This document shows positions 1 through 13,100 of a stretch of DNA of 64,000 bases, one piece after another. The position numbers were made by a program, and so were the translations under genes. Each line of letters starts with the position of its first letter. Position 1 is the first letter of the stretch. Source of the DNA: Pelecanus crispus (lineage: Eukaryota > Chordata > Aves > Pelecaniformes > Pelecanidae); the NCBI RefSeq assembly GCF_030463565.1, contig NC_134660.1, forward strand, positions 317,501 to 381,500. The letters are read 5' to 3'. Below the pieces are notes generated by a model, which saw only the letters and a program-made list of their open reading frames with translations, was not told the origin of the DNA and did no database searches.

Positions 1-1047
1 CAATTATATTCGTATGTCACAGTTCTACAGTCAAACTAGGACTTGCTCTGTTTTCCCCATTTTTTTCCAGAGAGTTCAGGACACACTGCTTCTTCCTGGC
101 TCCCTGGTACAGTCAGATCTTGAACTAGAGGCTGCACATCCTTGCTAGCAGGCGAGCCACTCTGTGTTTCAGCCCAGGGCTCCACCAGCGGCCTGGGGAC
201 TGGATGCAGGATAGACAATTTGGCTGCCCGAGGGAGTGTGCTGTGGGCTTGTTTCAGTGTTCGGGCATGGGCAGAAGCCCATTTTCACCTACTACCTTTC
301 TCAGGTCCTGCCCAATGCTTCCAGGAAAAGCCAGTGGCTACTGCACAGGGGACACATACCCATTTTTCACATACAGACCTGACTCTCCCAGGAGGCTCCT
401 GCCCTCCTGTACACACACAGCACTACTGCAGCTCACTCCCTTCTTACTCTGCCTCTGAAAGACCCCCATCCCTCCCTGGAAAACCAGGCCCAGGTGCAGT
501 GATTCCCCACAGATCATTCGGGCTGAATTAGCCGCTTCACTTCCTCTGCATTATCCTTAAAATGCGCCCGCAGCCACAGAACTGCTGCAGTGGCCTGGTT
601 TTCACCTGCTGCTTCAAAGACAACTGCATGGGCTGGGCTGAGCAACAGCACCAGTGAGACAAGCAGCAAGGTCCTGCGCTGACCGCCTCACCTCACCAGC
701 AAAGCAGGGCTGCTGGCAGAGGGGCAGAGATGACCGGGATCTGCAGGTAAGCGCTTAGCCTGGAGATGGGAGGCAAAGCCACCACAGAGACACCAGACAG
801 AAAGATTGTCAGATGTGGAGCTGAGAAAGAGAGAAGAAAAGGCTGCGAGTTTCCCCCAGGGTGGGGAAGGCAAGAGGACAATTGTAAACTAGGAATTATT
901 TCTGCAGGCCATGGAGAAGAAAGAAGCACGCATCAGAAACAAAGCATGCCTGCGAGAGGTTTTGCAGTGATATTTTTAAGCACTAACCGGTCCAGCTCTC
1001 TCCTCTGTCTGCATCAAGAGATGAAACTGCACCTTGGTCTCCCTCAC
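1..1047 (-). other. MAPT: MAPT intron 3 (partial)
   Basis: Sequence downstream of the exon 3 donor (revcomp CTCAC at 1043-1047). I looked for a counterpart of human exon 4 (66 nt, AEEAGIGD-like) and found none, so exon 4 probably lies outside the window or is diverged. Minus-strand open frames at 36-218 and 514-687 carry no convincing tau homology. Confidence 0.7.
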
Positions 1048-4000
1048 CTGTGGTTCCTTCTGGGATCTCCCCGTGCTGTTCGACACCACCCTGATCCTCG
1101 TGGTCTCCTTCCTCCACTAAAGGTGCTGTGGCATCTGAAAAACAACGCAGCTTTCACATAGCCATTGAGTGGCAAAACCCTGTGGAGGCCAGGACATGCC
1201 TGAAGAACTTTTTGCTCAGAAAAGCACCCGATTCCCTCCCTTGAGACAGTGCTTGTGGAGGGAGACAACCGAGCATGACATAGCAAAGCCAGTATCACAG
1301 GGACACCATGAGCTGTCCCTTCTGCCACACAAACCACACATCTCCAGCATACTCCTTATGCAGCTGAAGAAGGCTTTACCATAAACACTGTCTAAAAATG
1401 CACAGCTAAAGACAGCCACCGGTGCCTGATCTGCATGCACGGCAATGCTATCTGCATGGGCATATCACTGGTCTGGCTCAGGAAAGAACAGCTCCCATCG
1501 GATACCTTCATAAATCATTCGAGCACTGCAACTGCTTCGCACTCTGGTCAGGTCTGAGACAGACAGATACCTGGCTCCATCTACCAGAGGGATGTCTGCT
1601 TGTCATGACAGTCCCGATCCAACTGGAAAGAGGGATGATATCCCCTCTGCACCAGCCAGGTTTTACATACTGATTTCCTGAGCCACATACACAGGAACAG
1701 AGCCGCTTTGCAGACAATCAGTTGGCCTACAACTCCAGCAGGACAGGGCCGGAACTGGTCAGCATCTCTGTCCACCTTTCTTCTAGATTAATTTTACAAA
1801 CTAATGCCTTTACCTGAAGTCTCCAAGAAGCAGATACTTGGGATTAAAGCAGCCAGAGGAACACAAAAAAGTGCAGTTAATTAAAACAGTGAACAAGTCT
1901 CTAGACCACTTCAGAATTTCATTCTTTCTACAAACATGGCGTTCAGATAACACTCTGAAGCAGCACAGACATGCCCCGAGTCCTACCAATATGACCTTTA
2001 CATCAGCACAAAGTTTTGGTTTATGTATAGGCTCTGCTCCTCTCATTGTTCCAGCATGAATCATGCTGTACTAATGAACATGTAAATACAGAGGGAGCAA
2101 AAAAGAGCTATGAGGTACAGCTAACTCTGAAAGGGAACACAGTGACCAGGATGTGCTGTCAGTATCTTAGGGGAGCACAAAGATGCAAACCTCTGGCCCT
2201 GGGAACACACAACATGGGATTGCTCCCAGCTGCATTGAGCTAACAGGACCTTGCAGTCACTGTGTAAAAAGTCTTCAGGAAACAAACTGCAAGCAGCTTC
2301 CTGAACTATAATAAACATTTCACCTTCTCTTGCCTTCCAAGCCACTCTCCACCTTCAAAGCTCATTATCTCATTCTGCAGAGTGGCAAACACCACTTGTG
2401 ATGAAGCTAATGAATAGCATTTGTCCAAGAGTGGAGACACTCCTCCTGAGAAACCCCACCAGAACACGGCACGGCAAGTCTTTTGGCAAGGTTCACCACG
2501 ACCCCATCCATCACGGTTTCAAAGCAGTAAGTCAAAGAGCTCCCACCTTCCGTAGTTGGGGTGCTCTTAGTGTCAGATGTTTCAGAAACAGGCTCATCCG
2601 ATCCATCATCGACTGGTATCTGAAGGGGATAGCCTGGAAAACATTCAAATACTTAGAACAAGTCCTTGGCTATGAATTATGGCCTGTGCGTTACAAACTC
2701 CGATTGCTCAGATCCACAGCAGCAAGAAACTGTAATTGGAGAGTATAAACCATCCGAACTAATAAGCAAGCAAAGCGTGAAAATGCCAACCAAAAGCACC
2801 AGTGTCATCACCAAAAGGAACAAGCAGAAACCCATCAGCAAAAGAAAAGCCCAGTGAACCGGACAGCTAGAAACAGCAAAGCATGGCACAAGCAGGAAAG
2901 GAGATTTTAGCAATGTAAGCAGAAAAGATGTACAACTTCTGAGTCACTGTTGTCCTCTCTGCCACTTCTGGAGCCATTAGCCTCCCTCCCAGAGCAGGCT
3001 GCTGAACACTTCCATGACGCGTTAATTCTAATAATTGCAAACCAGCACATCTTTGTAAAGGGCTTGGTGTAGCACATAACATACTGTGCAAAGACTTGGT
3101 TGCAAAAGTCATCTTTTGGAAGAGCAGGGCAAGAGGCACAAGTCTCCTCTGCAAGATGTCTGGGCAAATAAAATAATGAGAACTGGAGAAAATTACTTGG
3201 AAAAGAAGATTCAAACTAGCATAAGCAAAATTCCTGGGAACCTGTGATGTGCGAAGCTGAGGCTACAAGCTGAGAGGAGCTATCAGACTGAAATGCATTA
3301 CAGAACCCGGGATGAATGGATGCTATGGATTCTCTCCAGGACAGAGGCAATCCATTTATCTGGTGTAAGGTGTGTCCAAAGCACCTCCAGAAAAGAAAAT
3401 TAAGATGATGTTTATATGGAGCATAGCCAGGAGTGAGTCCCATCAGGTTTGCTGGCGTTACGTGGGTTTCCAAGCTCAATTGTGGAGCATGGTGGAATGA
3501 GAAAGGAAAGGCTTTTTGAGAAATGCAGGTCTGACGTATGGGGCGAAAGACTCTTGCATGCCCCCCGCTCCCAGAGCTCTCTGTTCAGTTCTCCCCGTCT
3601 CCCTGTGCAGGTGAGAAAAGCAGGCAGCAAGCAGCATCCTTGTGCTGTGTCTCCAAATAAAAGCAGTGCTGTATTTTTATAGCGAACTAAGGAGAGAATA
3701 CAGAAACACACATTTGCAAAGCTGCAGCAATAAGATCATCACTAGTCTGGACACCAGGGCTTGTTCTGCTCTCACTGGGCAATGATATCAAAGAGCAGCA
3801 TTTTCCTGCGACTATGAACATCAGAGCATCTTGTGGCCTACCCACTGTCCCCTAGCTGCAGCCAGCTGATCCATGGTAACCTTCCAGACACACATACCAT
3901 CTCCTTCTGGCCGTCCCCAAGGACCCCTCGTACCCCTTGCATGCTGGCCCTGCTCTCCCCACTTAGGTCATTCTCTCAGCAGTGGGCAAGGCAGGTCCTT

Positions 4001-4101
4001 TACACCCTCTCCTCCTGGAGGTGCTCACCTGATGGGACGTGCTTCTCCTGGCCAGCTGCATGATCTTCCATCATGGCAATGTCCTGACGCTGCTCCGCCA
4101 T
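1048..4101 (-). CDS. MAPT: MAPT (microtubule-associated protein tau), partial: coding exons 1-3
   Basis: Tau binds and stabilises axonal microtubules. Seen: three minus-strand exons with consensus splice sites and matching phases. Exon 1 is 4029-4117, with the ATG at 4101-4099 and coding MAEQRQD..MEDHA. Exon 2 is 2547-2633 (87 nt), containing DDGSDEPVSETSDTKSTP. Exon 3 is 1048-1134 (87 nt), containing DATAPLVEEG and GEIPEGTT. Human tau exons 2 and 3 are also 87 nt each and encode near-identical acidic inserts that are alternatively spliced; all phases here are 1, so each insert can be skipped in frame. Exon 1 begins GTAACTTTG, like the human 5'UTR-ATG exon. The ATG has G at -3 and +4. Exon 1 is odd: only 24 complete codons, against 44 in human. 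The proline-rich region, microtubule repeats and stop lie beyond the left edge. Identification is firm; exon 4 was not found in 1-1047. Confidence 0.95.
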
Positions 4102-4117
4102 CTCTCAGCAAAGTTAC

Positions 4118-7100
4118 CTGAAGAGGACAGTAAAAACAAACACCCATCAGGCAAAACCTGACACAACACACCTTCATCTGGAGCCCAGTTGGTGCGCTCC
4201 CATCTACTGCTCCACGAGACAATTTTGGTTTGTCAGCCAATTTCCAGAAGCATTAAACATCCTATTGCAAGTAATCAGCCAACAACAGCCAACCACCTTT
4301 TCAGCCACCGTAAGAAGGTATCTATCTACTTTGTTCCCTTTTCCTGATGAGCCCTGAAATCACACCATTGTGCTCAGGGAAGGTCACAGCTCAAGGTACA
4401 TGTTACCTATTGGGCTTCACGCCAGTGCTGAAATATTCCCCGGAGCATCTAACACTAGTGCCTCCAAATCCACCAGGAGCATGTTTTGTCCACAGTCATC
4501 AAATGGAGGACAACAGCAGGAAGGGAATGCTAGCATGCCAAATTGGGATCTAAAAGGGCTGCCCCAGCCAGACACCACTCTTCGGCAGAGCTGCACCAAG
4601 CTCTCAGCACAGGAGGTCACAGCAATCCACACTCAGAGGACAGAAAAAACTCACATATGGGCATCAGCCAAAAGGAAAACATGGATTTTGCATAGAAGAC
4701 ATATAAAGGAGCAAATGTTCCTTGTGAACAAAGGGAAGGTCTAATTATTCCTGCACAAGCAAAAGCATGAGCCAGTCACTTCATCTGTCACAATAAGGAT
4801 ATAGGCAACTTCTGCCCAGCTGCAATATCAAAATTCCACAGGTATTTAAGATGTCCCAAGCAAAATTACCATCCTGGTGCACACAGGACACTGCTTGGCC
4901 ACCATTTTGTCGCAAGGGATCACTGGGAGCAGCATGCTTAGTGCAGATGTACTTCTGCTGCACGCTCCAAACTCTGCATTTGCCAATTTCATCAGTCTCT
5001 CAACAGAAATGTCTGCTGGCAAGGTGTGACGCTGCCGCAGGAAGGGATGCCTTCTACCCCTGTGGATACACCCAGCAGGGATACACAGCTATGATACACT
5101 GATCATCTTAAAAGCAATCCAAAAGTGACATACAGGGGTAAACCAGGACTCTCCAGGCATAGATTTGGACCAGGCACTCTTAGAGAAGAGGGTCTCGCTT
5201 GTGGGTTTCAGAGGACAGCAAAACAGCTGCTTAACCCTGAATCCTTTTTGCAGTGCTTGGAAAGCCAACACCATGCTATAGAGCGAGGCACAGTAAATAG
5301 GTCTGGACACTGGAGTGGAAGTAGAAAGGTGCTAAAATTCAGAGTTATTTTTCTAACACGTATTTATCTGCAAAAGGAAATTAAGTCGACAAAAAACATT
5401 ATTCACTTCTGTGAAGCAGGGACCATGTTCCTCCTTATTCTCCATGCTGGTTGGGCAGACATTGCTTTTAGCTGACTTCCTAATAGCTGATATAATTACA
5501 GCCATTGGCAGTGATTAATAATCAGCTATTCGTGTAATCACACATTTTCCATGACCATCAAGAGTGAATGAATCCAGCAATAAAGCTCAGGTTACCAGCA
5601 GCAAGGAAGCAAACTCATGTGGTTTTGTTCGCTGGCAATAAATTAACTGTATATCTGGACCTATGCAAGAGAAACTCCAATGCTAGTAACCAGATCTCTC
5701 ACCCAGCTTTTTTAAGCCTTAGCAAGATGACTATGCAATTTATTTTCTGCCTTAGATGGCTACAAAGCCATTTGACAGAACTGTACCAAGTAAGTTTGAG
5801 AACTTGCCCTGAAAGGAAATCACCCATAAAAATGGAAGTATAAAATAGGAAAGAATTAAGTACTTAGTTTTTGCCCCAAAAATGGTGGCCCCTAATTATT
5901 TGGACATATGGCTGCCCTCCTCCCAGGGCTCAAAGGATCATATTGATTATATCCTGGTCTCGTCTGGCCGCTGCTTGGTATCATTTACAGATCTACTTAG
6001 CACTGAAATACTAAAACATAATGTTAACCTAGTGTACAGGCCACAAAAACAACTTGGGCTTGGACATGAGTGCAAAATGACACAGAAATGTGCTGCCCTC
6101 ATGTGTGTGTGTGTGCACGTACAGAGGAGTGATCTCTCTGCCCCAAACACAGACATGGCACAGGGTACAGATTTCCCCACACACTGCCCTGTCTGTTGGT
6201 AGGAAAACATGGATGGGAGAAGCAGTTCCTACTCCACTCACAACTGGTGGTCCCTAACAGTCCTCCCAGCACAGCTCAGTTCACTAAACACCTACAGATA
6301 TTAACATCTTTGCTTCCCAACTGCAGACCCAGAGGCAAACCACTCACAAATCTGCTGTGCCGGATTTAAATGAGGATTACTGTTTCTTTTCTGCCTCCTT
6401 TTCTCTCTTCCTCCCACCTGTTTTTTGGAGAAGAGCAATTAGTGTCTCCCCCAATCTCCCTGGAAAGATACGTTTAGTCCTTTCTTGCCTCTGGACAAGA
6501 ATTTCCTGGGACACCATCCAGAGAGGACTCCTAGCTTGACAGCTAGTGAGCTCGCATACCCCGCCAGAGGCTCATCTGCTGGCTCCATGGAGAGCATCTG
6601 ACACAGTCGAAGATCTTCCGCTTGTCCTCCGAATAGAGCATTTAGCATCTGTGTAACCCTGGCACAGCAGCAGTGAGCCATGATTCAGCAAAGGCTGGTG
6701 GATCTGCTGGCGGGTGCGCGGGGCTGCCTGGTCGCAGGGCTGACTGTCGCCCCGCTTCCTGCTGACCTGCCAGTGCCAGGGCTTTTCAGCACAAAGAAAT
6801 GGCTGGGGGTTTTTCAGAGAAGCTGATGATCTTGCTATCTGTCTGAGCTTTGCAAGGAGGCCTTTAACGCTGTGCTGCTCGCAGCTGGGCAGAGACAGCC
6901 TCTGTTCCCACTGAGCTCCACGCATGGCAGGGTTCAGCCATCTCGGAGCTAAAGGACTGGAGATGGGCTCGGGAGGATGCAGCCATTAATTTTTCAGAGA
7001 CAAGAGAGAAAGAGCTGCCTTTTCTGTTACAAGGAAAAAAGCATGACCAAAAGCCACAAAGATCCACCAAAAACACATTCAATGGGACCCTGAGAGCACC

Positions 7101-10100
7101 TGAAACCTGGCTGCAGCTTACGAAATGCCCTGGATGCTCATTCATTTGGGCACTGTGATTTTGGAGGCTGATGTGCGGTTTGCCATGAAGAGCAGAAGCA
7201 TCTCCCGGCAGATGAAGCACAATGTCCTCCCGCTGTGTCTGCAGCACAGCGGGCAGAGGAGCAGAGTCCCTCTGTACCTGAGCCACTGTGTGCAGCAGTC
7301 AGTGATGGAGAAGAACAAAAACTCCTCAAACTGGCACAAGCCAAGGGGCAGGGAGGGGGATCCAGCTCCCACACGGTTCCCACAGCACCTTGCTTTTAGC
7401 TGAAGAAATGCCCATTCAACAGATGCCTTCCTCGCAAGCGCTGCCCCTCCCGTGCAGCTCAGGAAACATTTCCTACAGCTTGCCCTCCAAGGCCCGGCAG
7501 GGCTGAGTTTTAAACCCGTTACAATAGGGCTGATGAAATTTCATCAGCACCAGATAAGCAAATAAATAACATTAAGCACACAAAGCAATTCAATGGGTAA
7601 GTACAAGTGAGCTGCCACCACCATTATCTCTAAGCTGCAAAGCTCTCCCAGCAGCATTTGAAAGACATGGGCCATATAATCATACAGTCTTATTCACCAG
7701 GAACGTCATCGATAAAGACATTTCATGCCTCTCCAATGGATGCTAAACTTCATTCTCCCCTTCTTTCTTTTTCATCCATTGTAGATGTCAGCTAAAAGCA
7801 TTGCTCAGTCAAAACTATACCGATGATACTGACGATGGTTTTGGACAGATCTGTCTGGTTGAAACCAAGAAGCAAAACTGAATTGCCTATATGCAAAACC
7901 CTTCTTATTCTAGTTGGGGAAGTCTCAGCTTTGCTTCAGGTTGTCACTCATGTAATAAATTCATATGCATAAAGAGAATTTAAACCTTATTAAAACTGCA
8001 TATTAGACTTTTTAAAAAAGATGGTCTGAAAATTACACATTTGAAAAACTACCCTGAATTTTGAAAAAAGTCTGTAACGATAATCCTATTTGTTTTTCAA
8101 GTGGGGGAAGGGGAAATCCCTCGTGGGGAAAAACATAACATTAAAGGGAAAAAATGCTCAAAAAACCTGTAAAACCAGCCCCACCTTGAAGCAATGGTTT
8201 GTTAATGAATAATTACAACAAGGATAGCTGCACAGAGATAAACTTCAGCAGCACCCTCTGCATGACAGATAAAGCACATCCCTCCTAAGAATCTTATCCA
8301 TTTCCAACAGAACTATTCTTGTTAACCAGGGACACTATCTAAGAAGCAACAGCCTATCCCATAATTAACAGTTCCTCCAAACCTCACATTTTTCAAACCC
8401 GAAGCCCACCTTTTGAGAGAAGAGGCGTACTGAGCAGTCATTTTGAGCTGTACAACAAGGCACACAAGAAGGCAAGTTAGGGAGGCAAAGATTTTCTTGC
8501 CAGGAGCAGGAGAAACAGGCCGATTTCTGGCAGTGCAGACTCAGCCCACCAGCACCTCTGGCGTTTGCTCTGTATGTGCAACCTAGTTAGGGCCCTGAGC
8601 ATAAATCCAGTTTGTCTGAGAGGTGAGTTTAACTGCTGAGAGCCCGGCCACCTCCTGCCGCCAAATGCAATTGCTTTGCCATTCGCATCAGTGTTAAGAT
8701 GAGATGCAGGCATATTTCACTCCCAGGCTTGGAGATGCTTTCCCAATGATAAAGGGTTACAAACCAGCGGCCTCCAAACCTCCAGCTGGTTTGAGAGTTG
8801 AATAATGCCATCGCCACCCTGAGACTGGTGTAACCGGGAGAGGAGCAGATATTCCAATTTCCTGTGAGCGGGGTGGGCTGGAGGTGTGCGTGGATCCATC
8901 GGCAGAGCAGAAGGAGCGCAGGGTGGCTCATGGCATTCAGGCCACCAGGCAGCTCCGGACGCACTTCTCCACGACTCAGCCAGCTAAGCTCAGCATTGAG
9001 GTAACCAGCAGCAACTCCTGCATTTGAACAGCATTTCACAGCTGAACCGGGCCCTAGAACAGTCCCTGCAGGCCTGTGTTGCACAAAATGTTAGGTGCTA
9101 AAAGCCAAAACAGCAATTTACACCCCAAAGAGCCCAAAGCATGCAGGACCACCCATCCAGTAAGGAAGAGCCGTAAGTGAAATGATGCAAACCTTTAACA
9201 GCCATTGACAGCACTGAAGTTTAGGTCAGGAAGCGAAAGCTATTAGTCAGCTCAAGGTCCAGAAGACATTTAAAGATGAAAAAAATATAATTTTCCTTGT
9301 GGAGTTTGTCAGGGATACTGAAAGCAACATCACTCCTCTCACAGGAGGTTGCAGAGACCTGACAGTAAAGCCTACCAGCTTTATGTGATGGTTCCCACAC
9401 TGCCTGCAAAACCACGCACCGCCTTTTGTCCAACACCCACAAAGGTCTCTGCGCCAGCCCACAGCCAGCCTGATTTTGCTTTGTTTGCAACATGCACTCA
9501 ATGATCGTGAGTCAAGACACCAGAGCCACATCCCTGACACCATCCTGCATTCGTGCCCAGGAGAACTGAGCCAGAAATGAAAGCACCGCTCTTCTTCCAC
9601 TGCGTATTCTGCAAATTTATTTTCTGAATACCTTGTCAGGCTTGAAGGCATCAATAAAATGGCTTAGTCTGGTCTGTCAGCAGAAGTAAAAGCTACTAGA
9701 GCACAGCTGGGGTGGCACTGTTTCGAGTAAAGCCAACTGCTCAATTCATGGCAACCTCCCGCCCCAGCACAACCCACACACATGAAAACTGGTCCAAATG
9801 AAACAACTGCTGCACCCTTCCTCCAAGAGGAACTGTAACAACGGCTACAAAAACTATTTCATAAGGAGGGAAGGAGAACGGGGAAGGCTTATGCAAACTG
9901 GGATTAAAAAAGAAAATTAAATCAATAAATGAACGAAATACATGAGAAGTTCCCAGCTAGAACACATCTAAGCCCTGTTTATAGGGCATAAACCAGACCC
10001 AGGTGCCGGAAAGAAATTTCTCTCGTAAAGCAGCATGTTTCTCCTGCCTGGTGACCCCTCTGCGCTGCAGACCACAGGGCCACGTGCTGCCACACAGCCC

Positions 10101-13100
10101 CATGCCCAGTCTGCAGCAGCAATTCCTGCACAGCCAGCAAACAGGCACCCTGGACATCTTTCTGGAGCGCAGTCAGGACACATCACCACCAGCACAAAGA
10201 CACAGCAGAGCCCTCATTCTGTTGCCGCTCAGGCTAACCACTAGCAAACCACGCACAAAGCCTCCAACACTCTCCGCCTGGAAAGATTTAGATCCCAAAT
10301 TAAGTCGGGCAGCCCAAAGTCTTAATCCCTTGGCAAAAGGTTTCTCTGAAATGAAAGGTAAATAAAACCAGGGCTGAAAACAACGTACCCTATTGAGAGT
10401 GGCCCAGCGGCAGAGGGGGAAGAAAGCAGATGCTGGGGACCACACAGCTGTGCTTCGGTGGCACTCAGCCTTGCCTAATACGTGCCAGACGACATCATTA
10501 GCAGTGTCACAAAGGAGCACAAAAACGCACCCCCGCAACCCTTCTGGTGCCAGGAGACGAGTGCTCCCACGATGCCCGTCCAAGGAAAGCGGGTCAGCAG
10601 CTGCACCCCAGTCACCCGTGGGCCCAGCAACATGCAGGGCTACAACTGCAGCCCAAGGATCAACAGGACACAATCCGACAGCCGCCGTTTCTGAAAGGCC
10701 ATGGGATTATCCCCAATCACAGAGGAAGAGGTAGAGTCTCAATCTGCAGCAATTCAAACTGCGCAGCTCCAGGGATCACGAGTCTGGGAACTAATGGCTC
10801 AATTTACATACGCACAAATCCCAAAATAAACTAGGCGTTGGCAGATCTGTTTGCGGCTGGGTGCGGGGGGTTACTAGCCACACATTGGTAAGAAAACAGA
10901 GGAAAGAGAAATTTCAGCAGAAGGTGAGTGCAATGCTTTAAGAGATACTGGCTGGATTTGCACACTCTGGTACTCATCACTGGGTCCAACCGAGCAGCTC
11001 CATCTTTCACACCAGCCACAAAATATCCAAGCAATCACCCAGCTAATTTCCAGATACGGGCAGAGTAAAGCCTCTTGGCTACTGTGTCTCATGCTTAGCC
11101 GCAGCAGTGTCTTCCTTCTCCATTATTTAATCAGTAAGGGCAGTAAGCACCCACTCTTGTTACTTGAAAATGAAAATTCAACAAACATGGGCTATCTAAG
11201 TGCTACCTCTGAAAGGTGATCAAACACAAACAGGATTTTAAAAAAAGCATCATTCCATCTGAATTACTTAATTAAAATGGAGTGACAGCCCCGTGAAATA
11301 ACATCAGCCTGAAAAGCTGTTCATAATTCATAAGCAACTTCCTTTTCATCTCCTTTGTGTATTTTTCCAAGTACTGTTTTTCCGAGAAGCTGACAGAGGA
11401 AGGAATATGGACAGTGATCTCATTAATCGCAAGCACTGCCTAATATGCAGTGAGCTAAGAAATTACATGGAGCTTCAAGTTATCGAATCAAGAGGCTAGA
11501 AAAACCTCCTTCAGGTTCAAAGACAGACAAACACCTCTTAGAGCAATAGGAGGGAGTTGCAAAAGAAACAGTCCCCAAAATGCATCTTTCTTCATTTTCT
11601 TTTCCACATTTTTTCCACGTTGTAGTTCAAGTGACTTCTTGGGGGCCTGGAACTTTTGACACCTTTCCCTGGGGGCAGGACACCTTCCATGCAGATGTGA
11701 GATGGGTTTGGGTTCATAGCAGAACAGCTTTGAGGCACAGACACGTCATCACAGCAAGGGTGGTCACACTGTCTTAATGCACACCCATTTGGGACCTGAA
11801 GGTTACTGAGACGAGGGAATGAACAACTCCCACACCAGCTAATGACATACTACCAAGTCTGGAAAGGAGACGGGAAAGGGGAGAGTGGTAACACTGAGGG
11901 CTAAGAAGCCCCAAGCAATGAGATGCCACAATTCTGTACAAACAGCATCAAAAGGGAACAGAAAAGCTGTGTTCAAAGACACAAGAGCTCAGGGAACTGT
12001 CAGTAAATAGCCCTTACAGATCTAACCCCTCCACAGCCAAGGGCTCTGCAAGCTGACTGCTGGGGGTCACCAGCTGGCAAAGGTCTCCAGGGCATGCTCG
12101 TGGCTAGAGAAAAACCAAGGGATACTCATGTGCTGACAAGTTCCTCAGTGCTGCTGAGAATTAAACTAACAGAATTTGCCATCCCAAATCAGCTTAGGTC
12201 CAGTTCAGCAGCTGCCTCCAAGCAGGGTGGCAATTAGGAGACCAGATTATCCAGACACACAACTCCAGCCCACAGCCCGAGCTGCACGAGTAGCTGGACT
12301 CAGGAGATGGAAAATGATTTTATCTGCATGTCTCTTCTCTGCCCAAATAAAAGGGCACCAGAAACGCGGCCTCTTCCAGGAACAGGAATGTGCTGGGAAT
12401 CGCTTGACGGAATGTAGGCAAGTGTTTTGCAGTGTAGGAATATTAACCCTAAATCTCGCATTAATTGCTACTGACAGAAGCACAAGGTGGTTTACCAAGC
12501 ACATCGTTATTCCCATCTTCCCTGCAAGGGGAACAGACGTGAAAAGGCTTGTCATGGAGCAGGCTGGGGACAAACCTGAGTAGAATCCAGGTTCCCACAG
12601 ACACGGCAACCTGCGTGCTCCCAGCTGCACTGCTCTCCTTCAGGCAGGGCTCTCTAAAGCAGCACTTGAGCAGAGAAACCAGAGGAAGCTCCTGAGAAAC
12701 ACTCCAGGGACATAAGGGCAGCAAGGCTCCACCTTAACCTCACCTGAAACCTGAGCACCTCCATGTCGACTGCAGCATCTAGCGCTGCTATTAGTGTCTT
12801 CCTTCCTTGATCTTTTACCCCTTCTTACCTTTCTTTTTCACTTTTTGTCTGGCTTATCTGAGCACATCAAAACCAACCTTTCGCAGCACCACTATAGCAG
12901 GCCACCCCACCCCAGCTTTCTCTGTGCACTTACAGGAGGGCGTTTAAGGGCGACTGCTGCCCAGGGAGGTGTCAGCACTCTGGATCACCCTTCTCATTCC
13001 CATACTATGATGCAAAGATCAGGCTGTCTCTAAATCCACTAACTTTAGCTAGATTAAAGCTCTGATCAGCGGGGCTTACACGGCAGCAAAAAAGGAAGCA

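Noticed and set aside
36-218. Minus-strand 60-codon frame near the left edge, considered as tau exon 4 or 4A
   Set aside because: No acceptor in the needed phase and no similarity to known tau exon 4 or 4A.
514-687. Minus-strand frame of 57 codons in MAPT intron 3 with a signal-peptide-like stretch (LLLVSLVLLLSPAHA) and stop at 514
   Set aside because: No ATG, an in-frame stop just upstream, no convincing splice sites and no family resemblance; short enough to be chance.
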